A DNA stretch of 64,000 nt from JAZKIX01 sp040384645. GTDB lineage: Bacteria; Pseudomonadota; Gammaproteobacteria; Burkholderiales; Burkholderiaceae_D. A program made the position numbers and the translations under genes. Location of the stretch: contig JAZKIX010000085.1 in assembly GCA_040384645.1 (NCBI GenBank), forward strand, positions 1 to 64,000. The letters are read 5' to 3'. The notes below the pieces were generated by a model. That model did not search any database. It was given only the letters and a program-made list of their open reading frames with translations, and was not told the DNA's origin. Below are positions 50,127 through 57,822 of this stretch, piece by piece (within the stretch, counting starts at the first letter, position 1; each line of letters begins with the position of its first letter).

Positions 50127-50600
50127 CTGGTTTTTACGCCAGTAATCTGGATTTGATAAAACCTGTTGCTCAATTTCTGAATTTTTAAGGGCAGCCACTT
50201 GAGGAACATACGCAAACTCATGCTTGGCATACCAACCGACCATGGAAAAATTTTCTTCGTCAGCAGGTATAAAAACACCGTCAAGGTAAACATACGTTTG
50301 TCCGAGTTCAATTTCACTTTGCATAGTCTTCATGACTTCAACCCATTCTGATATTTCTTCATGTGTAGGTTGTTTTCTGTTGTAGCCATAAAGATCTTCG
50401 GCCGCAACTTCTTCCCATGTTTTGTTAATTTCCGCAGCTACAGCAAAAGAAAACGCCTTTCTACATTTTGCACAGGAGAATAACCAGCCACAACCACACC
50501 AAGGGCAATCTAATTGCCCAGGATCACCAACTAGACTTTCCTTGCAGGAGCAAAATGAAATGAATTCATCATTCTTCTTCACTAAATACACAATGCTCAT
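50121..50600 (-). CDS. Hypothetical protein with zinc-ribbon-like cysteines
   Basis: A 159-residue protein. Near the N-terminus three Cys clusters (SFCSCKESLVG, LDCPWCGCGW, SCAKCRKAF) suggest a zinc ribbon. The middle has EINKTWEEVAAEDLYGYNRK and the C-terminal part WYAKHEFAYVPQVAAL. I do not recognise it. It is low GC compared with flanking core genes. The stop codon lies in an attC-like core motif. Confidence 0.55.
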   Translation of the reverse strand: MSIVYLVKKNDEFISFCSCKESLVGDPGQLDCPWCGCGWLFSCAKCRKAFSFAVAAEINKTWEEVAAEDLYGYNRKQPTHEEISEWVEVMKTMQSEIELGQTYVYLDGVFIPADEENFSMVGWYAKHEFAYVPQVAALKNSEIEQQVLSNPDYWRKNQI

Positions 50601-50616
50601 TAAGTATCCGTGTAAT

Positions 50617-50640
50617 TAAACGTTTGACATGAGTTGGCTA
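50617..50640 (-). repeat. attC arm remnant
   Basis: TTAAACGTTTGACATGAG closely resembles the left arm of the attC-like site at 51782 (TTAATGTTTGACATTAG). The opposite arm is not seen, and the DUF2314 stop codon lies within this piece. Confidence 0.35.
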
Positions 50641-51117
50641 CAGCGCACATTCGTATTGGAAGCCGCTCTGTTCTTCATAGCTTTTTCGAAGCTGAGGGTT
50701 CGTTGCAATAAGAACGCAGGCAGTGAAATATCCCTTGGATCTTCCACTGAGGTTGTACCCCCAATCGGTGATCTGATCCTTTGAAAAAGACACCTGACTT
50801 CCCTTGCGCAAGTTACGAAGTTGCATAGGGTCATTCCGAAGAACGCCTTCATAGCCTGAGCTCGAAGCCCGAAAAGGATTGACCCACATATGTTCCTTGG
50901 TCGTGCCATCTTCGAAGAGAACTTTGACTGCGAAACCGGTCGCTCCATCGGGTCGATTTACCTTGATTCGCAGAAATTCATCGACGGTCTGTCTTGCCTT
51001 TAAAACCGCAGCGGTCATCGCTGGATCTGTGCTTGACACTTGCTGTGCCTGAGACCAAACGCAGCTGTGAGTTGCTAAAGTGAGTAAAAAAACCAATGAT
51101 CGGTGCATGTCCGCCAC
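50638..51117 (-). CDS. Exported DUF2314-like protein
   Basis: A 159-residue protein (or 156 from an internal start) with a signal peptide (MHRSLVFLLTLATHSCVWSQA) and a domain typical of DUF2314: AVLKARQTVDEFLRIKV, FEDGTTKEHMWVN, RKGSQVSFSKDQITDWGY and GRSKGYFTACVL. The family's function is unknown. Spacer repeat P copy 3 lies immediately upstream. It is consistent with cassette cargo. Confidence 0.75.
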   Translation of the reverse strand: MADMHRSLVFLLTLATHSCVWSQAQQVSSTDPAMTAAVLKARQTVDEFLRIKVNRPDGATGFAVKVLFEDGTTKEHMWVNPFRASSSGYEGVLRNDPMQLRNLRKGSQVSFSKDQITDWGYNLSGRSKGYFTACVLIATNPQLRKSYEEQSGFQYECAL

Positions 51118-51120
51118 AAA

Positions 51121-51217
51121 GTGTATTAATTTTCAATGTAAAAAGATAACCGATTGAGCAACAAATAACCACCCGCTTGAAAGCTCGTACAAGTCACATG
51201 GTTACTGGCCCCATTTG
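51121..51217 (+). repeat. Spacer repeat P, copy 3 (short form)
   Basis: TTAATTTTCAATGTAAAAAG, ATAACCGATTGAGCAACAAA, CCACCCGCTTGAAAGC, CATGGTTACTGGCCCCATTT. Over 90 bp it is very similar to copy 2 and to the first part of copies 1 and 4. It ends shortly before repeat Q copy 2. Confidence 0.75.
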
Positions 51218-51241
51218 ATATTTTCAGTAAAAACACTGCGC

Positions 51242-51312
51242 TTTGGGCTATTGATTTATCGGCTCAACAAACGTAGACGAAAATGTTGGGCTGATAAAAC
51301 TTTAGCCCAACT
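51242..51312 (+). repeat. Hairpin repeat Q, copy 2
   Basis: ATCGGCTCAACA (51258-51269) / TGTTGGGCTGAT (51284-51295) with AAAACTTTAGCCCAAC after it. Two stem mismatches relative to copy 1. Confidence 0.7.
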
Positions 51313-51427
51313 TGCTGAAGCCAAGCACAAAAGCCATCTCAAACAGGTAATTTCTTCCGGCGCCTGGGACACCATTGCGGCGCATCTGGCTACCGATCCG
51401 CTTATTCACTACTACGTCGAGCGTTAG
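51305..51427 (+). pseudogene. Remnant of a plus-strand gene tail
   Basis: About 41 codons with protein-like composition (LAEAKHKSHLKQVISSGAWD, TIAAHLATDPLIHYYVER) end in TAG inside GCGTTAGCAC, which resembles an integron core site. No start or upstream domain is present because repeat Q precedes it. Possibly the end of a broken cassette gene in the opposite orientation. Confidence 0.4.
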
Positions 51428-51471
51428 CACAGTCGGTCATGGCGAGACGGTACATTGGCTGAAGACTGAGG

Positions 51472-51768
51472 TCACTTTAATGTGCCATTGGACGACCCGC
51501 GAAGCGCCACTGCCCCGAATGCCAACATGATGAGTGCCGATGCCCCTATCAATAGTGCATAGCCGAGATGCGCACGCGCCGAGCCAAACAGCGCTTCGCC
51601 TAGCCTGGGCCCCCACACGCAGAACAAACCGACTCCTCCTCTACTAGACCTTGTGCATTGCTCACGAAGGCTTCCAGAAACAACTACGTCATAGGCGATG
51701 TAGAACGGGTAGCCAATTGCGGGCAGTAGCGCAATAGGAATGAATGCTTTGCGGATGAATTTGCGCAT
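51472..51768 (-). CDS. Small membrane protein of unknown function
   Basis: A 98-residue protein with a positively charged start (MRKFIRKAFIPIALLPAIGY, then PFYIAYDVVVSG) and a second span (ALLIGASALIMLAFGAVAL). I do not recognise it. The attC-like site at 51782-51859 lies directly upstream, as expected for a cassette that follows another. Confidence 0.5.
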   Translation of the reverse strand: MRKFIRKAFIPIALLPAIGYPFYIAYDVVVSGSLREQCTRSSRGGVGLFCVWGPRLGEALFGSARAHLGYALLIGASALIMLAFGAVALRGSSNGTLK

Positions 51769-51781
51769 ACAATTTCGTGAG

Positions 51782-51859
51782 GCTTAATGTTTGACATTAG
51801 GGGCGGGCGCAAGTGGGCGAAGCCTGCTTGTGGACGTCCCCTCGATAGAAGGGTGAGGC
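51782..51859 (-). repeat. attC-like recombination site with mutated core sites
   Basis: A 78-bp imperfect palindrome. The left core GCTTAAT (51782-51788) differs by one base from RYYYAAC, and the right core GTGAGGC (51853-51859) by one base from GTTRRRY. Between them 51800-51818 pairs imperfectly with 51822-51841 around a GAA loop, and a TTTGACATTAG box and TCGATAGAAG box flank the stem. This is the layout of class 1-type attC sites. It starts 34 bp after the stop of the minus-strand lipoprotein gene. Confidence 0.65.
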
Positions 51860-51892
51860 ACCGCGTGCCCGGCGCCGCTGACTAAGTCGTGA

Positions 51893-52459
51893 CTATTTCA
51901 TGAGGGCAGATGTGATTGGCATGGCTCCGAGGCTGGGCCACTGCGTTATGAATGCTCCAACGGTCTGTTCCTGTTCGTCGATCACACACATTGGAACTTG
52001 CGCTGCAGCGACTGTGCAGTTATCGGCGAGGGCTAGGAATCCACAATTCTGTATGCCGTACCACTCCATGACCTGGGACCGGCGACTGCAGCCATACGAA
52101 AGCGTGCCCACGTAGGCGATGTAACTCTTAACCACGTGAAACCCAAGAGGCTTATGAAATGGACCGAGTGAGCCCCTTGGGGAGCCAATTCCACTCACCT
52201 CATACTCCCCCTCCGGCAGCCACATTGAGAATTCGGTAGCGCCTGTGTACGTGAACTTCGCTCCTGTGGCGACGCTCTTGAACGTGACACCGGTACCGAA
52301 CCAACTGCTGCTGCTGATACGCCCAACAATCAGACCGGCGTTTGAAGGACCGTAGGCCACTGACTTAATGGCGTGCCGTTGCGGAGGGCCGGCGCAGCCG
52401 GCCAGGAAAATCGCGACTAGAACCGCGTATTTGACGATCTGTTGCATGAGTGCGCTCAC
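51893..52459 (-). CDS. Hypothetical lipoprotein
   Basis: A 188-residue (185 from MQQIVKYAVL) lipoprotein with a lipobox AIFLAGCAGPP. The mature part has SNAGLIVGRISSSSWFGTG, FTYTGATEFSMWLPEGEYEV (a beta-rich carboxypeptidase-regulatory-like segment) and two Cys near RRSQVMEWYGIQNCGF. Not otherwise recognised. An attC-like site follows its stop, and P copy 4 precedes its start. Confidence 0.6.
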   Translation of the reverse strand: MSALMQQIVKYAVLVAIFLAGCAGPPQRHAIKSVAYGPSNAGLIVGRISSSSWFGTGVTFKSVATGAKFTYTGATEFSMWLPEGEYEVSGIGSPRGSLGPFHKPLGFHVVKSYIAYVGTLSYGCSRRSQVMEWYGIQNCGFLALADNCTVAAAQVPMCVIDEQEQTVGAFITQWPSLGAMPITSALMK

Positions 52460-52473
52460 TTTCGCTACCTATT

Positions 52474-52915
52474 GTGATTTAATTTTCAATTTGCAAAGAT
52501 AACCGATCAAGCAACAAATTGCCATCGGCTTGAAAACCCTTGAAAGCGGCGTGGATATTGGCTCTATTTGATTATGCTGGGTAAAAATACAGCTCAACCA
52601 AATGACCAAAAACATCCTTTTTCACCAACGCCGGTTGCTTGACCAAGCTCGGGACGCTTGCGTGAAAAGCTTTGCAGCTTAGCTACTGAGAAAGTGCAGA
52701 TGTATTGAATATGCGTTTTTCCGCTGGTCTGGCTTGCGCACTGTTGACATCGGTATCCAATTCAAAATCTCGTCCGCGGGAGCATACTTGCCCTTTTTGA
52801 GGTAGCTGCTGAGCGCTGCGGCGTTTTGTTTTGGACATGGGGACAAGGCAGTTTGAGGCTTGTGAGACAGGCGAAAAATGAAAACATACTAGCTACAGTA
52901 TTATTTTTTACGCAA
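52474..52915 (+). repeat. Long spacer repeat P, copy 4
   Basis: About 440 bp similar to 48576-49012, including the DUF4386 tail and the start of a FamA copy. It differs by scattered substitutions and short indels. Together the two copies bracket the genes from 49.5 to 52.5 kb. Confidence 0.8.
52746..52856 (+). pseudogene. DUF4386-like gene tail, decayed copy 2
   Basis: Exactly 37 codons as in copy 1 (reads DIGIQFKISSAGA, then LLSAAAFCFGHGDKAV), with one in-frame TAG. It is followed by a complete FamA copy 25 bp downstream, as the intact gene is. Confidence 0.75.
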
Positions 52916-52957
52916 TCAAAACGCGCGAGAGAGTAGTTAAATTGGCATATACCCCCT
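52881..52957 (+). repeat. FamA dispersed repeat, copy 11
   Basis: ATACT(AGCTAC)AGTAT, CAATCAAAACGCGCGAG and ATATACCCCC. The inner hairpin is degenerate. Confidence 0.75.
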
Positions 52958-53276
52958 ATCACTAGCTGAAATGACGATCGCTGCGAAAGGTTTTGTTGCT
53001 GGTTGCCAGTCACTGCAACGCCCTCTCCCTCCGCCCACTCCCGCAAGCGGGCAGAGGAGACTAAAACCGGCGGCGCTGCATGCTTGATTGATCGCTTGCG
53101 TGCTTGCGTCTCTAAAAAGCCAGCAACGCTGTCGCTTGACCGCGTGCCTGAAAACCTTGCAACGCTGCTTGCATTACACCTTACACGGCTAATTCCCGCC
53201 AGCGGATCCAGCCCACGCATTCGACACCAAAATCGTATTCAGGGCGATATACTTCCGGCCAATCTTATAAGCTGAC

Positions 53277-54179
53277 ATGACAAGAATGGCTGTGTTTTTA
53301 TCGAATTCCCTAGATTCGCCTATCGTACTTGCCATGCTGCTGCTGTATCTGCTGCTGGGCATGGCGTCGCTAGGGGTGATGCTCAAAACCACGCCGGCCA
53401 GTCAATTGCGTCTGCAAGTAAACGCCTGGTGGCGGATTTTTCCGCTGGTCAGTGTCAGCCTGTACTTGCATCCCATCGGCGCAATCGTGCTGGCGCTGTT
53501 TATCGGTGTGTTGGCCGCGCGTGAATTGGCGCTGCATTGCAGCCCGGCCCGCTCGGCTTTTGCTGCCTTTTGTATTGGCATCTTGGCGCTGGCGCTTTTG
53601 GCAGGGTGGTTTTCGCTGCAACTTTCGATGACGGCGCTGGCTGTGTTGATGGCGGCGCAGTTGGCGCATTTTATTGCCCGGCGCCAACACTCTCAATTAC
53701 TGCTTCTACTGTTTTTATTCACGTGCTGCGGCATTGGCTTTATCACGGCGTTCGCCACTTTGCCATTGTCGGCAGCGCTACAGCGCGACTGGTTATTTTA
53801 TTTATTCGCCATGACTGCGCTGAACGATATCGCGCAATTTATTACTGGCAAATCCTTCGGCAAGCAAAAAATCGCAGCGCGCATCAGTCCCAATAAAACC
53901 TGGCAAGGTTTGGCCGGCGGCATGAGCGTCAGCGCGATGCTGTCACTGGCACTGGGTAGCTATTTGCAATTGGCGGGTGCGATGCAACTAGCCTGGTTGG
54001 CGCTGCTGTTATCGTTGGGCGGATTCGCGGGCGACCTATTATTTTCGGCGGCGAAGCGGTTCCTGGGCATCAAGGATTTTTCGCAATTGATTCCGGGGCA
54101 CGGTGGGATTTTGGACCGGGTCGATAGTCTGGTCGTGACCGCGCCTTTGCTGTATTTTGCAATTGTTTTTCTTCACTAG
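53277..54179 (+). CDS. YnbB-like phosphatidate cytidylyltransferase (CdsA family)
   Basis: A 300-residue membrane enzyme that would make CDP-diacylglycerol from CTP and phosphatidate. It has many hydrophobic spans; the C-terminal signature is intact (AAKRFLGIKDFSQLIPGHGG, then ILDRVDSLV), with an upstream GKSFGKQKIAARISPNKTWQ. It resembles the E. coli ynbB product in length and in its neighbours. The essential housekeeping CdsA would be expected elsewhere. The next gene starts 10 bp downstream. Confidence 0.85.
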   Translation: MTRMAVFLSNSLDSPIVLAMLLLYLLLGMASLGVMLKTTPASQLRLQVNAWWRIFPLVSVSLYLHPIGAIVLALFIGVLAARELALHCSPARSAFAAFCIGILALALLAGWFSLQLSMTALAVLMAAQLAHFIARRQHSQLLLLLFLFTCCGIGFITAFATLPLSAALQRDWLFYLFAMTALNDIAQFITGKSFGKQKIAARISPNKTWQGLAGGMSVSAMLSLALGSYLQLAGAMQLAWLALLLSLGGFAGDLLFSAAKRFLGIKDFSQLIPGHGGILDRVDSLVVTAPLLYFAIVFLH

Positions 54180-54189
54180 GATATTGAGC

Positions 54190-55983
54190 ATGAAACTTGA
54201 ACCGCAGACTGGCTGGCATTGTAGCGAAGCAGGATTCGATAGCTTTGACGGCACACGCCTGTTTTATCGCAGCTGGCAACCGCGCACGGCGGATGCCGGT
54301 GGCGCGCAGAGGGCGCTGGTATTTTTGCATCGCGGGCATGAACATTCGGGCCGGATCGGGCCGCTGGTGGAGCAGTTTGGCCGGCAAGTCGATTGGGCTT
54401 TTGCCTGGGATGCGCGCGGTCACGGCCACTCGCCGGGCGAGCGTGGCGATGCGCCGGATTTCATGACACTGGTGCAGGATTTCGACCGCTTTATCCAGCA
54501 CATTTCGCTCACGCACGGTATCGCGCAGGAGAATATGTTCATCGTTGCCAACAGTGTCGGCGCGGTAATCGCGGCTACCTGGCTGCACGACTATGCACCA
54601 CGGGTGCGCGGCGTGATCATGGCGGCGGCGGCGTTCGATATCAATCTGTATGTGCCGTTAGCCAAACCAGCTTTGCGACTGGCGCTGTGCTTCAAGCCGG
54701 CGCTGTTTGTCACCAGTTATATCCGCTCATCAATGCTGACGCACTCCAAGGAACAGGCTGCCGCGTATGACAGCGATCCTTTGATTACCAAGAATATTTC
54801 GGCGCGGGTCTTGCTCGACCTGGCCGATACCGCCAAGCGCGTGGTGCAGGATGCCGCCGCCATCGATGTGCCGGTGCTGATGCTGGCGGCGGATAAAGAT
54901 TTTGTGGTGAAACTGAAGCCGCAACGTCAATTTTTTGAACGCCTTTCGTCACCCTTAAAAAAATTGGTCGTACTCAAGGGTTGTTATCACGCAGTGTTTT
55001 ACGAGCGCGATACTAGCGAGGCGTTGGGACTGAGCCGGCAATTTATCGCCGATTGCTATGAGCGCGATTTGACACCGCAGCAGCATTACCTCGATGCCGA
55101 CAAGGATAGCGCCAGCGCCAGACAGTATGCGGCCTTGCAAAACGGCAGCTCCACCAGCGCAATTAGCAAACTGTTTTTTGGCATCCAGCGCGTGATGCTG
55201 GGTGTGCTGGGGCCACTGAGCAATGGCATGAAAATCGGCTTGACGCATGGCTTCGATTCCGGCGCCTCGCTCGATTATGTGTACCGCAATCAAGAAGGCG
55301 GACGACTGATAATCGGCAAGTTTATCGATCGCGGTTATCTCGATGCGATTGGCTGGCGCGGGATTCGCCTGCGCAAGGTGCACATGCAGCAAGCACTATC
55401 TAATTTGATCGCGCAACATGATGGCGTGCGGCCACTGCGGATTCTCGATATTGCGGCAGGTTCAGGACGGTATGTGCTGGAGACGGTGAAGCGTTTTCAA
55501 GACAAGGACATTCAAATTACCCTGCGCGATTTCGCCCAGCATAATCTGGATCAGGCCAAAGAACTGGCGGGGCATTTGCAATTGAATGCGACGGTCGAAT
55601 ATCAGTTGCGCGACGCATTTAGTCCGGCTAGTTATGGGCAGGACGAAGCTAAGTACGACATCGTGATTGTGTCGGGCCTGTATGAACTATTCAGCGAAAA
55701 CGCGATGGTGCTGCGATCCTTGCAAGGCATCGCGAGCCAGATGGCCGACGGCGCGCACCTGATCTACACCGGCCAGCCGTGGCATCCGCAGATCGACATG
55801 ATTGCGCAAACCCTGACCAATCATCGCGGCACGCCTTGGCTGATGCGACCGCGTCCACAGAATGAAATGGATGCGCTGGTCGTCAGCGTCGGTTGTCAAA
55901 AAATCGCCAGCCAGATCGGCATCGCCGGTATCTTTACGGTGTCGGTGGCGCAGAAGACCGTAACGCCAGCCGCAGCCGGTTAA
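54190..55983 (+). CDS. YnbC-like alpha/beta hydrolase-methyltransferase fusion
   Basis: A 597-residue bifunctional protein. Residues about 1-300 are a lysophospholipase-like alpha/beta hydrolase (ALVFLHRGHEHSGRIGPLV, FAWDARGHGHSPGER, the nucleophile region VANSVGAVIAA, KDFVVKLKPQRQFF). Residues about 330-597 are a SAM methyltransferase (ILDIAAGSGRYVLETV, DIVIVSGLYELFSE). E. coli YnbC has the same fusion. The nucleophile elbow has Ala in place of the first Gly. Its 3' end overlaps the convergent ynbA-like gene by 50 bp. Start at ATG 54190. Confidence 0.87.
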   Translation: MKLEPQTGWHCSEAGFDSFDGTRLFYRSWQPRTADAGGAQRALVFLHRGHEHSGRIGPLVEQFGRQVDWAFAWDARGHGHSPGERGDAPDFMTLVQDFDRFIQHISLTHGIAQENMFIVANSVGAVIAATWLHDYAPRVRGVIMAAAAFDINLYVPLAKPALRLALCFKPALFVTSYIRSSMLTHSKEQAAAYDSDPLITKNISARVLLDLADTAKRVVQDAAAIDVPVLMLAADKDFVVKLKPQRQFFERLSSPLKKLVVLKGCYHAVFYERDTSEALGLSRQFIADCYERDLTPQQHYLDADKDSASARQYAALQNGSSTSAISKLFFGIQRVMLGVLGPLSNGMKIGLTHGFDSGASLDYVYRNQEGGRLIIGKFIDRGYLDAIGWRGIRLRKVHMQQALSNLIAQHDGVRPLRILDIAAGSGRYVLETVKRFQDKDIQITLRDFAQHNLDQAKELAGHLQLNATVEYQLRDAFSPASYGQDEAKYDIVIVSGLYELFSENAMVLRSLQGIASQMADGAHLIYTGQPWHPQIDMIAQTLTNHRGTPWLMRPRPQNEMDALVVSVGCQKIASQIGIAGIFTVSVAQKTVTPAAAG

Positions 55984-56551
55984 TCACGGTCCACAGCGAC
56001 AACAGCAGCACCAGCCACAGCGCCGCATTGAGCCAGAGCGGCGCTGCACCGCACCCGATCATCAACGCCAGCACACCGAAGGCAAAAGCGCGGTCGCTTT
56101 TGCCCATCGGCCCGTCGAAGCGGCGTTTTGACCCCACCATCAGCGCCAGCACGCCGGCAAATTCAGCCAGCAGAGCGGCAATTACCACCAACACCAGCAA
56201 CGGTGCCGAAATCGTCGCCACCAGCGCGAACGGCAAGGTCAAGGCCACATCGGACACTTGATCCCCCATTTCATTAAGGATTGCGCCCAAAGGAGTTTTC
56301 TGGCCGCTGGCATTGGCCAGCATGCCGTCAATCGCATTGAGCGCCATCCGCAGCAACATGAATACGGGCAGTCCAAACCAGAGCCATCGTGTGCTTGGAT
56401 TGACAACCAAGGCCGCGCCATAGGCCAGCGACAGGATCATGGCAAACAAGGTGACTTGATTGGGACTGATGTGCGATGCCATCAAGCCCCGGATGAAGGG
56501 GCTCAGCAATTGCTGGAATTTGGGTTTGAGTTGGTAAATGGACAGTGTCAT
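55934..56551 (-). CDS. YnbA-like CDP-alcohol phosphatidyltransferase
   Basis: A 205-residue membrane protein. The signature is a variant of the canonical D(x)2DG(x)2AR(x)8-9G(x)3D(x)3D: here NAIDGMLANASGQ followed by GAILNEMGD, so Asn replaces the first and third Asp and the Arg. It would use CDP-diacylglycerol (from the ynbB-like enzyme) to attach an alcohol head group. I recall similar Asn changes in E. coli YnbA, so they may be family-typical. It begins at ATG 56551, overlapping the upstream ynbD-like stop by 4 bp (ATGA). Confidence 0.83.
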   Translation of the reverse strand: MTLSIYQLKPKFQQLLSPFIRGLMASHISPNQVTLFAMILSLAYGAALVVNPSTRWLWFGLPVFMLLRMALNAIDGMLANASGQKTPLGAILNEMGDQVSDVALTLPFALVATISAPLLVLVVIAALLAEFAGVLALMVGSKRRFDGPMGKSDRAFAFGVLALMIGCGAAPLWLNAALWLVLLLSLWTVINRLRLALRSSAPPTP

Positions 56552-57771
56552 GTGTCTAAAGGCGTTGGCAAATGCGTTGAAAAGTGAAGTGGAAAACGCT
56601 CTGAAAAATGCTTGGCCAGCAGCTTACTTCGGCTATAGCCCATCGCGCAATGCAGATACACCGTCCTGCCCTGCCCGATATGTTCGGCAATAACAGCGGC
56701 AATCTGGTCCATCACCGCCGGCGCGGGCCGATGTAAATCGAGCAAGGGAAAGTGATGGTAAGGCTGGCGACGCAGGCTGGGCGTTTCGCTCAATTCATTC
56801 GCCAGATCGATCACCACGCAATGCTCCGGCAAGGTTGCCGCTTCTGCGACACTCAGGCGACGCCCGACCAACAACTGGTCGCGCCATTGGACGTAAGGCC
56901 GGCGGCCACGCTCACGCAAGCGCACGCAATGCCAGGTGAGGCGATAGCCGATTAAATACGGCGCATACATCAGCCAGATCCAGAGCGGATAGCGGCCATT
57001 ATTTTTACGCAAGAAATGGCGGTCGTCGCGTTGATAGGCCAGCGCCACCAAGAGCAAACTAGCTACCAAATACAGCGGCGCAAGATTATTCGGAATTAGC
57101 AAGCTGAGTAACCACAGGATCGCTGCCGCGACACAATAACTGAGCGCCACCGTAGACCGGACGCCCCTCTTCCGAATCAACAAAACCGCCAAGCAGCCAA
57201 GCAACAGTCCAGCGACGACATCGAGCACATGATGTTGATAGGTCAATAGCGTAGAAATCGCTACCAGCGTGAGCCAGATTGCCAGGACTGTGCGCGCCAG
57301 AGAATGCTTTACCAGCGGATACAGAGATTGCCAAGCGATAACGCAAAAGGCGACGTGCAAGGACGGCAACTGGTTATACGGCCGATCAAAAAAAGATAAG
57401 ACATCAAATAATGGCGCTAATACAGGCGGATCGATGGCGGGCCTGCTCATGCCAAATTGCAAGGGGAAAATCGCAAATATCAGCGCAGCCGCCAGCGTGG
57501 TAACCACAGTGCGCTGACTCAAGAGGCGCACATCGTTTTCGCTGCGGACCCAGGCAAAACTAAGGGTAAAAAACAGGATCGAGCTCGCATACGGAATGAT
57601 CATCCATGGCAAAAACGGGATGCCTTGTTCGAAAGAAAATGCGACGTTGTGCGTGACATGTTGCTGCTGCGCCAGCCAGTTGGTGAGCGGATAACACAAG
57701 CCAAATACCAGCGAATTGATCAGGCAATGGCGGATGCGTATCGGCCATTTGGCGATGGTTTGCTGTTCCAT
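56548..57771 (-). CDS. YnbD-like PAP2/dual-specificity phosphatase fusion
   Basis: A 407-residue protein. The N-terminal 260 residues have several membrane spans and a PAP2 core (FFDRPYNQLPSLHVAF, LLTYQHHVLDVVAGLLLG; the SxxxH and H-D pair are visible). The C-terminal 130 residues are a dual-specificity/Cys phosphatase (VYLHCAMGYSRSKLLAKHF, the C-x5-R loop). E. coli YnbD has this order. It would dephosphorylate a phospholipid or polyprenyl phosphate. It is the first gene of the minus-strand pair with the ynbA-like gene and divergent from the patatin-like gene. Confidence 0.86.
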   Translation of the reverse strand: MEQQTIAKWPIRIRHCLINSLVFGLCYPLTNWLAQQQHVTHNVAFSFEQGIPFLPWMIIPYASSILFFTLSFAWVRSENDVRLLSQRTVVTTLAAALIFAIFPLQFGMSRPAIDPPVLAPLFDVLSFFDRPYNQLPSLHVAFCVIAWQSLYPLVKHSLARTVLAIWLTLVAISTLLTYQHHVLDVVAGLLLGCLAVLLIRKRGVRSTVALSYCVAAAILWLLSLLIPNNLAPLYLVASLLLVALAYQRDDRHFLRKNNGRYPLWIWLMYAPYLIGYRLTWHCVRLRERGRRPYVQWRDQLLVGRRLSVAEAATLPEHCVVIDLANELSETPSLRRQPYHHFPLLDLHRPAPAVMDQIAAVIAEHIGQGRTVYLHCAMGYSRSKLLAKHFSERFPLHFSTHLPTPLDT

Positions 57772-57822
57772 CCGATGAAATTCCTTGTTTTAGTCGATGG
57801 CGGTAGGGCATTATCCTTGACC

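Larger units (their letters stand above)
52460..53276. other. Repeat-rich region between the accessory stretch and the ynb-like cluster
   Basis: Holds P copy 4 with its DUF4386 remnant, FamA copy 11 and a hairpin repeat near 53022. A minus-strand open frame (52762-53220) crosses these repeats and was not accepted. Confidence 0.55.

Noticed and set aside
52762..53220. Minus-strand open frame of 152 codons before the ynbB-like gene
   Set aside because: It crosses the DUF4386 remnant, FamA copy 11 and a hairpin repeat; no protein family features.
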